A stretch of DNA of 24,275 bases from an uncultured Bacillota bacterium (GTDB lineage Bacteria > Bacillota_I > Bacilli_A > Izemoplasmatales > UBA1188). The DNA is taken from positions 1-24,275 of the forward strand of contig CALCVH010000081.1 in the NCBI GenBank assembly GCA_937907585.1. Reading direction: 5' to 3'. Position 1 is the first letter of the stretch, and the number at the start of each line of letters is the position of its first letter. Shown here piece by piece: positions 1 to 7,216 of this stretch. The translations under genes were made by a program, and so were the position numbers. The notes beneath the pieces were generated by a model, which was given only the letters and a program-made list of their open reading frames with translations, did not search any database and had not been told where the DNA came from.

Positions 1-30
1 TATAATATTTATAATTTATATAAAATATTA

Positions 31-59
31 TTGCAAATATTGCATATATATAATATAAT
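31..59 (+). promoter_or_regulatory. Promoter of the HTH-capE gene with overlapping inverted repeat
   Basis: A -35 box TTGCAA (31-36) and a -10 box TATAAT (54-59) are separated by 17 bases, close to a sigma-A consensus. A 13-bp inverted repeat (TGCAA-ATA-TTGCA, 32-44) overlaps the -35 box and spacer, where a repressor would bind. Predicted transcription start is near 65-67, giving a leader of under 30 bases that carries GGAGG at 78-82, ten to eleven bases before the ATG. Boxes and dyad are seen directly; promoter use is inferred. Confidence 0.6.
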
Positions 60-84
60 ACCTTCGTAAGTAACTACGGAGGTA
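59..84 (+). promoter_or_regulatory. 10-bp hairpin containing the ribosome binding site
   Basis: TACCTTCGTA (59-68) pairs with TACGGAGGTA (75-84) around a six-base loop with one G-U pair. The right arm contains the Shine-Dalgarno GGAGG (78-82) and is followed by TTTTTATTT. Read-through RNA from upstream would form the full hairpin, terminating or hiding the ribosome site. RNA started at the local promoter lacks most of the left arm and leaves the site open. It could equally be the terminator of the preceding gene. Confidence 0.5.
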
Positions 85-93
85 TTTTTATTT

Positions 94-1296
94 ATGACAT
101 TAAAAGAATTAAGAAAAGTATGTGGATTAACTCAAAAAGAAGCTAGTGAGATTACTAAAACTTCACTCAGAAGTTATTGTACATATGAAGCGGATGAAGA
201 TTCTGCTGATCAATTAAAGTTACAAAGAATTAAAGAATTATTAGAAGAATATGCTGATAAGAATGTAGATATATTAAAAGATAAAGTTTTATTAATTACT
301 GGTGGTACTGGATCTTTTGGTAATGCTGTATTAAATAGATTCTTAACTACTGATATTGGAGAAATAAGAATATTCTCTAGAGATGAAAAGAAACAAGATG
401 ATATGAGGCATGAATATCAAGCTAAATATCCTCTATATTTTCAAAAGATTAAATTCTATATTGGAGATGTAAGAAGTCTAGAATCTTGTAGAAGTGTAAT
501 GAAAGGAGTAGATTATATATTCCATGCTGCCGCTTTAAAACAGGTGCCATCGTGCGAATTCTTCCCAATGGAAGCTGTTAAAACAAATGTAATTGGTACA
601 GATAACGTTTTAACTGCTGCGATTGAAGAGAATGTTAAATGTGTTATTTGTTTATCTACAGATAAAGCCGCATATCCTATTAATGCGATGGGTATAACTA
701 AAGCTATTGAAGAAAAAGTAGCTGTTGCTAAATCTAGATACAGTGGTAATACTAGAATTTGTTGTACTAGATATGGTAATGTAATGTGCTCTAGAGGATC
801 TGTTATTCCTTTATGGATAGATCAGATTAAACAAGGATTACCAATCACATTAACAGAACCATCTATGACTAGATTTATAATGAGTTTAGAAGAAGCTGTA
901 GATTTAGTATTATTTGCGTTTAAACATGGTCAAAATGGAGATATATTAGTACAAAAAGCTCCTGCTTGTACTATAGGTATGCAAGCAGAAGCTGTTTGTG
1001 AAATATTTGGTGGTAAAAAAGAAGATATCAAAGTTATTGGTATTAGACATGGTGAAAAGATGTATGAAACACTATTAACTAAAGAAGAATGTGCTAAAGC
1101 AGTAGACTTAGGTAATTTCTATAGAGTACCAGCTGATAATAGAGGATTAAATTATGATAAATACTTTACTGATGGTAATAAGAAAGCAGTAAAGATTGAA
1201 GAATTTAATTCTAATAATACTAAGAGATTAAATAAGAAAGAGATTATAGAAACAATGATGAAGCTTTCTTATATAAAAGAGAGATTAGCAGAATAA
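94..1296 (+). CDS. capE: XRE-type HTH fused to UDP-GlcNAc 4,6-dehydratase (CapE/FnlA type)
   Basis: The protein has 400 residues. Residues about 2-55 look like a Cro/CI-type helix-turn-helix (LKELRKVCGLTQKEA, then a YE-containing turn). Residues 62-400 are an extended short-chain dehydrogenase of the inverting 4,6-dehydratase/5-epimerase class, which makes the first keto-sugar on the path from UDP-GlcNAc to UDP-N-acetyl-L-fucosamine in the cytosol. Visible motifs are the NAD(P) loop TGGTGSFG (69-76), HAAALKQVP (144-152), STDKA (188-192) and M199-x3-K203, where methionine replaces the usual SDR tyrosine as in CapE. The start at 94 has GGAGG at 78-82, and there is no ATG or obvious ribosome site at the HTH-enzyme junction, so I read a true fusion. 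It is the first gene of a capE-capG-capF set that is split by two inserted genes. The enzyme call is firm; the HTH role (autoregulation or mere tethering) is unknown. Confidence 0.88.
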   Translation: MTLKELRKVCGLTQKEASEITKTSLRSYCTYEADEDSADQLKLQRIKELLEEYADKNVDILKDKVLLITGGTGSFGNAVLNRFLTTDIGEIRIFSRDEKKQDDMRHEYQAKYPLYFQKIKFYIGDVRSLESCRSVMKGVDYIFHAAALKQVPSCEFFPMEAVKTNVIGTDNVLTAAIEENVKCVICLSTDKAAYPINAMGITKAIEEKVAVAKSRYSGNTRICCTRYGNVMCSRGSVIPLWIDQIKQGLPITLTEPSMTRFIMSLEEAVDLVLFAFKHGQNGDILVQKAPACTIGMQAEAVCEIFGGKKEDIKVIGIRHGEKMYETLLTKEECAKAVDLGNFYRVPADNRGLNYDKYFTDGNKKAVKIEEFNSNNTKRLNKKEIIETMMKLSYIKERLAE

Positions 1297-1320
1297 TTTA
1301 TAAAAAATAGGATATAATAT

Positions 1321-1351
1321 TATTTTCGTGCAAAAAATATGCACAAAAATA
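1321..1351. repeat. Inverted repeat between capE and the ATPase gene
   Basis: TATTTTcGTGCA (1321-1332) pairs with TGCACAAAAATA (1340-1351) with one bulged C and a seven-base A-rich loop. No T-run follows on the plus strand, so it is a poor plus-strand terminator; an operator or an mRNA-stabilising hairpin is as likely. A TATAAT lies just upstream at 1313-1318, but with no good -35 box. Confidence 0.4.
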
Positions 1352-1387
1352 AAAATAATGGTAAAATAATAGTGGGAGATGGCTATT

Positions 1388-2638
1388 ATGTTATTAAATT
1401 ATAAAATTAAAAATTTTAAGACATTTAAAGATGAAATAGATATTTCTTTTATAGCAGATATGCATATAAAGAAATTATTATCTAACACTATTGATGTTAA
1501 TAATCAACCATTACTAAAAGTAGTTGGTGTATATGGACCAAATAACACAGGAAAAAGTTGTTTGATTCAAGCATTATATGCATTAAGGCTTATAATGCTT
1601 AATGAACAACATATAGAATTCTATAATTCATTCTTTGATAATCATATTACTGAAATAGAAGCGACTTATGAAGTAGATAAAAGAATATATAGATATACAA
1701 TAAAATATGATTCAAAAAATAAATTATTTTTATATGAAAAATTAGAATATTTAAAATTAAGTAAAAATAATAATTTAATATCTGAAAAAATATTCTTAAG
1801 AGATTCAAGTTCTATTGTCATAAAAATGGATAAAACAAAGAATTTTCCAACTAATTTAATAAGCCATAATTTGCCATTATTTATGATATTTAAATTTGAA
1901 AACACCTCCTTAGAACAAGCACAACAAGACTATATTAAGTTTGCTAAGTCTATTGATATGGTGGATATGAATTCAAATATGTCTGTTAAAAGATCACTAT
2001 ATCTTATTCAAAATGATGAAAAAGCAAAAAGCTTTATTACATCATTTGCTAGAAATTGTGATATCAACATTGAAGACTTTGGCTATTCAGATAATGTAGT
2101 AAGTGATGTTGATATCAACAATTTAATATCTGAATATGATAAATATGATATAAACAGTAAAGAAATATTAAAGATATGGTCTAAACATCACGGAAGTATA
2201 GTTCCTAGTGTTCTATTCGATTCAATAGGAACTAGGAAATTAATATCACTAGCTGGATATATATATGATTCATTAATAGAAGGAAAATTATTATTAATTG
2301 ATGAACTAGATAGTTCACTTCATCATATAATAACTAGAGCGATAATATCTTTATTTAACAATGAATTAAATAATAAATCACAACTTGTGTTTTCTACTCA
2401 CGATGTATTAACTATGGATTTAAGAAGATTATTTAGAAAAGATCAAATATATTTAACTGATATTGATAAAGATGGAAATAACAAGTTAATTCATTTATCT
2501 AAGAACTATACTTCAAGATCTGATAATAGTTTAAGAGGAAACGAAGATGTTGCAGATTATTATCTAAAAGGAAGATTTGGAGGTATTCCTACACCTGATT
2601 TATTTAATACTATTTATGGAGTATTAAATGATGAATAG
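1388..2638 (+). CDS. ABC/AAA_15-type ATPase of a two-gene putative defence pair (RloA/AbiL-like)
   Basis: This is a 416-residue cytosolic ATPase of the AAA_15/AAA_21 (SMC/RecF/OLD-like) type. It opens with the usual LLNYKIKNFKTF strand pair. Walker A is GPNNTGKS (50-57), an ABC-signature-like SIGTRKLISLAG lies near 278-289, Walker B is LLLIDELD (about 300-307), and an STHD histidine switch is near 336-339. I prefer ATG 1388 to the in-frame ATG 1379 because GGAG (1375-1378) then stands nine bases before the start instead of touching it. The last 11 bases overlap the next gene, which encodes a TOPRIM-like protein. That pairing is known from RloA/RloB, AbiLi/AbiLii and PARIS systems, where the ATPase senses infection and unleashes the partner. 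The family is clear; the defence role is inferred from the pair. It sits oddly inside a sugar-nucleotide operon. Confidence 0.8.
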   Translation: MLLNYKIKNFKTFKDEIDISFIADMHIKKLLSNTIDVNNQPLLKVVGVYGPNNTGKSCLIQALYALRLIMLNEQHIEFYNSFFDNHITEIEATYEVDKRIYRYTIKYDSKNKLFLYEKLEYLKLSKNNNLISEKIFLRDSSSIVIKMDKTKNFPTNLISHNLPLFMIFKFENTSLEQAQQDYIKFAKSIDMVDMNSNMSVKRSLYLIQNDEKAKSFITSFARNCDINIEDFGYSDNVVSDVDINNLISEYDKYDINSKEILKIWSKHHGSIVPSVLFDSIGTRKLISLAGYIYDSLIEGKLLLIDELDSSLHHIITRAIISLFNNELNNKSQLVFSTHDVLTMDLRRLFRKDQIYLTDIDKDGNNKLIHLSKNYTSRSDNSLRGNEDVADYYLKGRFGGIPTPDLFNTIYGVLNDE

Positions 2639-3245
2639 AAAAAGAATTTTAATTCTAGCTGAAGGTTTTGAAGAAAAACCATATATAGAAAAAATAATTC
2701 ATCTACCTTATATTAGCAGTAATTATTACTTTTCTGATGTTATTAATTTAAAAGGAAATGGACAAATATTATCAAGATATCAATACGAATTTCAAACTAA
2801 CAAACATGACATGGTCTTAGTTTTTGCGGATGCTGATAATGGTTCTTTACAATTCATTGATATTATAGAAAAGATTGGAGAGAGGATTTTTGGAGATAAA
2901 ACAAAAGGCAAGTTAGTGTTTATATTTGTTAACCCTGTAACATTACAAGTTGTTTTATCTCATTTTGGAGATGTTGAGTTGAAATCTAAATCAAAAAAGA
3001 AGAATTCAGTATTTGTTAAGGAATTAGTTGGAATAGATAATTATGATGCCAAAGAAGAACAAATAAAAGAGATTATTAGTAAAATAAATAGTAATAATTA
3101 TCTAGATATGAAAAAAAGAATTGAAAAACTATCTAAAGATTATCATATAGTTCCAAGTTCAAATATATTAGAATTCTTGAGTTACTTTGAAAATGATGAT
3201 ACATCATGGATAGACGATATAAATAATCAAATAGCTTATATCTAA
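2628..3245 (+). CDS. TOPRIM/RloB-like partner of the upstream ATPase
   Basis: The protein has 205 residues and no signal peptide. The N-terminus RILILAEGFEEKPYI (about 5-19) has the strand-E-G pattern of TOPRIM/RloB proteins, and VLVFADADNGS (about 63-73) supplies the DxD-like acidic strand; both are expected metal-binding positions of a nuclease. The rest is alpha/beta with a lysine-rich loop (KSKSKKK, about 118-124). The start overlaps the ATPase end by 11 bases, with GGAG at 2618-2621 giving a six-base spacing (nine to the second ATG at 2631), so the two are translationally coupled and probably act together. The likely role, by analogy with RloB, AbiLii and AriB, is a toxic nuclease or effector restrained by the ATPase. 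TOPRIM assignment rests on two motifs and the neighbour, so it is moderate. Confidence 0.6.
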   Translation: MMNRKRILILAEGFEEKPYIEKIIHLPYISSNYYFSDVINLKGNGQILSRYQYEFQTNKHDMVLVFADADNGSLQFIDIIEKIGERIFGDKTKGKLVFIFVNPVTLQVVLSHFGDVELKSKSKKKNSVFVKELVGIDNYDAKEEQIKEIISKINSNNYLDMKKRIEKLSKDYHIVPSSNILEFLSYFENDDTSWIDDINNQIAYI

Positions 3246-3256
3246 GGAGGCAATCT

Positions 3257-4411
3257 ATGTTTAAAAATAATGGAAAAACTAAATTATTAATTATATGTGG
3301 TACTAGACCTGAAATAATAAGACTCGCTGCTGTAATGAAAAGATGCAGAGAATATTTAGATACAGTAATATGTTATACTAATCAAAATTATGATAAGAAT
3401 CTATCTACTGTATTCTGGAAAGATTTTGAACTTGGTGGACCTGATGTATTATTACATGTAGCTGGTAAGAATCTAGGTGAAACATGTGCTAATATAATAA
3501 GCCAAACATATGATTTAATGGTAGAACTAAAACCAGATGCTGTTTTAGTTCTAGGTGATACTAATAGCTGCTTATCAGCTATAAATGCTAAGAGATTACA
3601 TATACCTGTATTCCATATGGAAGCTGGTAATAGATGTAAAGACGAATGTTTACCAGAAGAAACAAATAGAAGAATTGTAGATATTATATCTGATGTTAAT
3701 TTACCATATAGTGAAGCTGCTAGAAGATATTTAATAGAATGTGGAATGCCTAAAGAAAGAACTTATGTCACAGGTTCACCTATGGCAGAAGTTCTTACTA
3801 TGAATTTAGATAAGATAAAAAATAGTGATGTATTAAATAGACTAGGATTAAAGAAAGATAATTATATATTACTATCTGCTCATAGAGAAGAAAATCTAGA
3901 TAGTGAAAAGAACTTTAATAATCTATTTAATGCAATTAATGCTTTAGCAAAAAAATATGATATGCCAATACTATATAGCTGTCATCCTAGAAGCAAAAAG
4001 AAGTTAGATGAAAGTGGTTTTAAATTAGATAAAAGAGTTAGAGTAAATGAACCACTTGGATTTAATGATTATAATAATCTTCAAATGAATGCTTTAGCAG
4101 TGGTATCAGATTCTGGTACGTTACCAGAAGAATCATCATTCTATCTATCTATAAATAGCCCTATTGCTGCAGTATGCATTAGAACATCTACTGAAAGACC
4201 AGAAGCTATAGAAGCTGGTGATTTTATAATTGCTGGTATTACAGAAAAAGAACTATTGCAAGCAACTGATATGGCTATAGAAATGAAAAGAAATGGTGCA
4301 CTTGGTAAACCATGTCCAGATTATACTGATTTAAATGTTTCTATGAAAGTAGTAAGAATCATTCAATCTTATACTAATATAGTTAATAGAATGGTTTGGA
4401 GAAAGGAATAA
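3257..4411 (+). CDS. capG: UDP-N-acetyl-L-fucosamine-pathway 2-epimerase (CapG/FnlC type)
   Basis: The protein has 384 residues, the usual length for the UDP-GlcNAc 2-epimerase family (GT-B-like fold). It catalyses C2 epimerisation giving UDP-N-acetyl-L-fucosamine, the last step of the pathway. GTRPEIIRLA (13-22) is the family start; VLGDTNSCL, then HMEAGNRCKDECLPEETNRR, then a conserved GSPMAEV follow. NRCKD..LPEETNR is the FnlC/CapG variant, as opposed to the LRTxD..SPxPEExNR form of WecB, so I call FnlC/CapG rather than a ManNAc-forming epimerase. A late SAHREEN motif and SDSGTLPEESS complete the UDP site. AAGGAGG (3245-3251) lies five bases before the ATG and just after the preceding stop. 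The next gene starts on the last base of its stop codon. Confidence 0.9.
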   Translation: MFKNNGKTKLLIICGTRPEIIRLAAVMKRCREYLDTVICYTNQNYDKNLSTVFWKDFELGGPDVLLHVAGKNLGETCANIISQTYDLMVELKPDAVLVLGDTNSCLSAINAKRLHIPVFHMEAGNRCKDECLPEETNRRIVDIISDVNLPYSEAARRYLIECGMPKERTYVTGSPMAEVLTMNLDKIKNSDVLNRLGLKKDNYILLSAHREENLDSEKNFNNLFNAINALAKKYDMPILYSCHPRSKKKLDESGFKLDKRVRVNEPLGFNDYNNLQMNALAVVSDSGTLPEESSFYLSINSPIAAVCIRTSTERPEAIEAGDFIIAGITEKELLQATDMAIEMKRNGALGKPCPDYTDLNVSMKVVRIIQSYTNIVNRMVWRKE

Positions 4412-5613
4412 TGAAAATATTAGTAACTGGTGCTAAAGGAATGGTTGGCACTGCTTTAGTAAATAACCTAAAAACAATAATGGATGGTAGAAATAAAACT
4501 CGTCCTAATATTAAGATTGATGCCATATACGAATATGACATCAATAACACATTAGACGAGTTAGATGAATATACTAAAGATTGTGATTTTGTTTTTAATC
4601 TTGCAGGTGTTAATAGACCAGTTAACCAAGAAGACTTTATGAAAGGTAATTTTGGATTTGCATCTACTTTGCTTGATTATTTAAAGAAACATAATAATAA
4701 ATCTACTATTATGTTATCTTCATCTATTCAAGCTACCTTATCTGGAAGATTTGGTAATAGTGAATATGGTAGAAGCAAATTAGCTGGAGAAGAACTATTC
4801 TTTAAATATGGAATAGAGAATAATGTTAAAGTTGCAGTATATCGTTTTCCTAATCTAATGGGCCATTCTAAACCTAAATATAATAGTGCTGTATCAACAT
4901 TTTGTTATGCAATAGCGAATGATGAGGAATTTACAGTAAACGATAGATCTACTGAACTTGAATTATTATATATTGATGATTTAGTAGAAGGAATGTTTGA
5001 TTTACTTGAAGGTAAAGAAAAACATTGTGAATATAATGGAGTAGAATCTATATTAACTGAAGATGGTAAATATTCTATAGTTCCTATTACACATAAAGTA
5101 ACACTAGGTGAAATAGTTGATTTATTAAATGAGTTTAAAAATCAACCTATATCACTAATGATGCCTAAAATGCCTAATGGTAGTTTTGCTAAAAAGTTAT
5201 TTAGTCTATATTTATCATATTTACCTAAAGATAAATTTAAATATGCTTTGAAAATGAACTCAGATGAAAGAGGATCATTTACTGAAATGGTCCACACATT
5301 AGACTGTGGACAAATTTCAGTAAATATATCTAAACCAGGCATTACTAAAGGCAATCATTGGCATAATTCTAAGTGGGAACAATTTATAGTTGTATCAGGA
5401 CATGGGTTAATCCAAGAAAGAAATATTAATACTGGAGAATTCGTAGAATTTGAAGTATCAGGAGATAAAATTGAAGCAGTATATATGATTCCAGGATGGA
5501 CTCATAATATTATCAATTTATCTGATACAGAAAACTTAGTTACTATAATGACTTGTAATGAAATATTTAATAAAGACAAGCCAGATACATTCTTTGAAGT
5601 AGTAAAGAAATAA
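4411..5613 (+). CDS. capF: UDP-2-acetamido-2,6-dideoxy-hexos-4-ulose reductase with cupin domain (CapF/FnlB type)
   Basis: The protein has 400 residues and two domains. Residues 1-285 form an SDR reductase: MKILVTGAKGMVG nucleotide loop, LAGVNRP, SSSIQA and the catalytic Y119-GRS-K123. Residues about 290-400 form a cupin with NHWHNSKWEQ (H316, H318, E323) and a late WTHNI histidine, the metal-binding set of CapF. CapF epimerises and reduces the CapE product to the UDP-6-deoxy-talose intermediate that CapG then epimerises. I take ATG 4411 over the in-frame TTG 4396, since GGAG at 4398-4401 is nine bases before it and the TAATG overlap with capG fits coupling. It is the last gene of the operon; no strong terminator follows. 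It is slightly longer than the staphylococcal enzyme (about 370). Confidence 0.92.
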   Translation: MKILVTGAKGMVGTALVNNLKTIMDGRNKTRPNIKIDAIYEYDINNTLDELDEYTKDCDFVFNLAGVNRPVNQEDFMKGNFGFASTLLDYLKKHNNKSTIMLSSSIQATLSGRFGNSEYGRSKLAGEELFFKYGIENNVKVAVYRFPNLMGHSKPKYNSAVSTFCYAIANDEEFTVNDRSTELELLYIDDLVEGMFDLLEGKEKHCEYNGVESILTEDGKYSIVPITHKVTLGEIVDLLNEFKNQPISLMMPKMPNGSFAKKLFSLYLSYLPKDKFKYALKMNSDERGSFTEMVHTLDCGQISVNISKPGITKGNHWHNSKWEQFIVVSGHGLIQERNINTGEFVEFEVSGDKIEAVYMIPGWTHNIINLSDTENLVTIMTCNEIFNKDKPDTFFEVVKK

Positions 5614-5615
5614 GA

Positions 5616-5684
5616 GGTAGATACTATCTACTAATTGGAAGTTCAAATATAAAAATAGGCACCATAGTATTGATACTATCTTGG
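5616..5684. repeat. Cluster of short dyads between two operons
   Basis: GTAGAT-ACT-ATCTAC (5617-5631) and ATAGTAT-TG-ATACTAT (5664-5679) are inverted repeats. They share the direct repeat GATACTATCT (5620-5629 and 5672-5681). GGTAGATA at 5616-5623 recurs at 5719-5726, close to the next promoter. No T-run follows either dyad, so operator sites are as likely as weak terminators. Confidence 0.45.
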
Positions 5685-5730
5685 ATTGATGAAATTAGTA
5701 AACAAATTACATCTATTTGGTAGATATTAA

Positions 5731-5739
5731 TGATATAAT
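5731..5739 (+). promoter_or_regulatory. Extended -10 promoter of the beta-flower operon
   Basis: TGATATAAT gives a TATAAT box at 5734-5739 with the TG of an extended -10 element. The expected -35 position (5711-5716) is not consensus, as extended -10 promoters allow. Start would fall near 5746, leaving a short leader with AGGAG at 5753-5757 before the ATG at 5766. Confidence 0.5.
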
Positions 5740-5765
5740 CTATTATATAAAAGAGGAGAATAAGC

Positions 5766-6122
5766 ATGGAATACACATTTTATGATAAGACAGGTTCAGC
5801 TATAGCTTATACATACAACGATGATATATATTTGTTTGATGGTACTCCTGTAGCGTATATTTATAATAATAGTTATATATATACGATAAGAGGCAAACAT
5901 ATAGGATTCTTTACTGATGGATGGATTATAGATTTAAATGGTAATTATGCATTCTTTACTGATAATGCTTATAGCGGAATGGTAAAACCAAGTAAGAAAG
6001 TTGCGCCTTGTAAATCTGTTAGAAAAAATATGCCTATTAAATATACAAGAGAAATAGCAAGAATAAAACCAGTTATTAGATACAACTGGTCAACTGATTC
6101 AGGAAGAAGTTTTTTTGAATAA
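5766..6122 (+). CDS. 4-fold beta-flower repeat protein
   Basis: The protein has 118 residues, without signal peptide or membrane segment. Residues 1-68 are four copies of a short beta-hairpin unit: FYDKTGSAIAYTY, LFDGTPVAYIYN, TIRGKHIGFFTD and DLNGNYAFFTD, each with the x-D/R-G-x-x-hydrophobic pattern of the 4-fold beta-flower domain. The tail (70-118) is basic and proline-containing, with no motif I know. Its biochemical role is not established in the family. The stop codon lies one base before the next ATG, so it is co-transcribed with the tocopherol-cyclase-like gene. Family assignment comes from the repeat pattern read by eye. Confidence 0.7.
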   Translation: MEYTFYDKTGSAIAYTYNDDIYLFDGTPVAYIYNNSYIYTIRGKHIGFFTDGWIIDLNGNYAFFTDNAYSGMVKPSKKVAPCKSVRKNMPIKYTREIARIKPVIRYNWSTDSGRSFFE

Positions 6123-6123
6123 T

Positions 6124-6972
6124 ATGAAAAGATATTTCTATGGTCATTATTTTAAGTTACAATCGATATCTAGTACTATCGCAATTATTCCATCATATTC
6201 TATAAATAATAAAGAATTTAAAGCATCTTTACAGATAATAACAAATAAAGAATCATTCTTACTTGATTATCCATATAGTGAATATTTAAAATTAGGTGGA
6301 TATCAAGTAAGAATAGATAAGAATATATTTAATGATGATGGGATAATACTAGATATAAACAAAGATGGAATAGTTATAAAGGGAAAGATTATATTTAATA
6401 AGTTTAATAAATTAAAAAGAAATATAATGGGTCCGTTTAAATATATTCCATTTTTAGAATGTGTACATAATGTTGTATCTATTAAACATAGTATTAGTGG
6501 ATATATAAATATAAATGGATGTGAATATACGTTTAACGATATAGATTCATATGGATATATAGAGGGGGATAAAGGAAGATCATTTCCATCTAAATATATA
6601 TGGACACATTCATTTATTGATAATGGATCTATTATGTTATCTGTAGGAAGTGTTCCATTTGGATTGTTTAAATTTAGAGGAATAATAGGATTTATTAATT
6701 ATAATAATAAAACAATTAGAATTGGAACTTATAAGTTCGCTAAGGTGGTTAAAATAGAAAATAATAGTGTTATTATTAAACAAGGAAAATATAAATTATA
6801 TATTTCTTTAATTAAAAAGAATGAACTTCCACTTAAGGCTCCTATAAGTGGGAAGATGGATAGAATAATAAAAGAAAGTGCTGAGTGCACTGTAAATTAT
6901 AAATTAACATATTCAAATGATGTTATATTTGATGAGACAGTTAATAACGCATCATTTGAATATGAATATTAA
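6124..6972 (+). CDS. Tocopherol-cyclase-like family protein
   Basis: About 282 residues of almost pure beta-strand, with no signal peptide. The signature GYIEGDKGRSFPSKYIWTHS (residues about 144-163) matches the bacterial tocopherol cyclase-like family (YxEKDWGxxFPxxWxWxQ). A YFYGHYFKLQ start is also typical. The family has a lipocalin-like barrel; bacterial members outside phototrophs have no proven reaction, and a tocopherol role is implausible here. I place the start at ATG 6124. An in-frame TTG at 6115, better spaced from AGGA at 6101, is possible. The final 19 bases (6951-6969) recur at 9025-9043. If the segment between is excised, the frame runs on through D-S-L-F to a TAA at 9056-9058, so the present C-terminus was probably trimmed by four residues. 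Confidence 0.72.
   Translation: MKRYFYGHYFKLQSISSTIAIIPSYSINNKEFKASLQIITNKESFLLDYPYSEYLKLGGYQVRIDKNIFNDDGIILDINKDGIVIKGKIIFNKFNKLKRNIMGPFKYIPFLECVHNVVSIKHSISGYININGCEYTFNDIDSYGYIEGDKGRSFPSKYIWTHSFIDNGSIMLSVGSVPFGLFKFRGIIGFINYNNKTIRIGTYKFAKVVKIENNSVIIKQGKYKLYISLIKKNELPLKAPISGKMDRIIKESAECTVNYKLTYSNDVIFDETVNNASFEYEY
6951..6969 (+). repeat. Left copy of 19-bp direct repeat flanking the ATPase-nuclease gene
   Basis: ATCATTTGAATATGAATAT is identical to 9025-9043, and the flanking bases differ on both sides. It covers the last codons of the tocopherol-cyclase-like gene just before its TAA. It is probably an attachment site or target duplication. Confidence 0.75.
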
Positions 6973-6992
6973 TAGTTAGCATGAAAAATAGT

Positions 6993-7032
6993 AAATATAA
7001 AGGGATGCCTGTGGGCTTTCCCTTATATTTTT
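6993..7032. terminator. Strong hairpin, probable transcription terminator
   Basis: AAATATAA (6993-7000) pairs with TTATATTT (7023-7030), GGGA (7002-7005) with TCCC (7019-7022) and GCC (7007-7009) with GGC (7014-7016) around TGTG. The right arm ends in a T-run. It shields the genes on either side and lies just inside the putative insertion. Confidence 0.75.
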
Positions 7033-7140
7033 ATAAGCATATTTTTATATGTATTTAATTAACCATTGAACTAGTTATTATTTTCATATTATATTATTAT
7101 AGTTATATTTAAATAATATAAGTAATCAAATATCAATTGT

Positions 7141-7202
7141 TACTATACCCTACTATACCCCCTTTACAAACATAATATTTAGGGGTATAATAGGGTATAA
7201 TA
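7141..7202. promoter_or_regulatory. Four-copy 10-bp operator-like array
   Basis: TACTATACCC occurs twice in tandem (7141-7160), and its near reverse complement GGGTATAATA occurs twice in tandem (7183-7202). The period is ten bases, one helical turn, and the two halves are mirror-arranged around the -35 region. The array covers the -10 box, so a bound protein should block transcription of the ATPase gene. The binder is unknown and may be the gene's own product. Confidence 0.6.
7163..7191 (+). promoter_or_regulatory. Promoter of the ATPase-nuclease gene
   Basis: TTTACA (7163-7168) and TATAAT (7186-7191) stand 17 bases apart. This is the cleanest promoter in the window with the one at 31-59. 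It sits between and partly inside the operator repeats. Predicted start is near 7198. Confidence 0.7.
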
Positions 7203-7216
7203 GAAGGTGAAGTAAA

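Noticed and set aside
1313..1318. Separate promoter for the ATPase/TOPRIM pair
   Set aside because: TATAAT is present but has no -35 box at a suitable distance and no extended -10, so I list it only as a note.
1666..1905. Open frames on the opposite strand of the ATPase, capF, binding-protein and surface-protein genes (for example 5142-5354, 14931-15266, 17970-18254, 19379-19597)
   Set aside because: They lie wholly within well-supported genes, show no recognisable protein features and lack clear ribosome sites.
7141..7202. CRISPR-like or RNA-hairpin reading of the repeated 10-mers
   Set aside because: There are only four short units with no spacers, and the left half lies upstream of the predicted transcript start, so neither an array nor an mRNA hairpin is supported.
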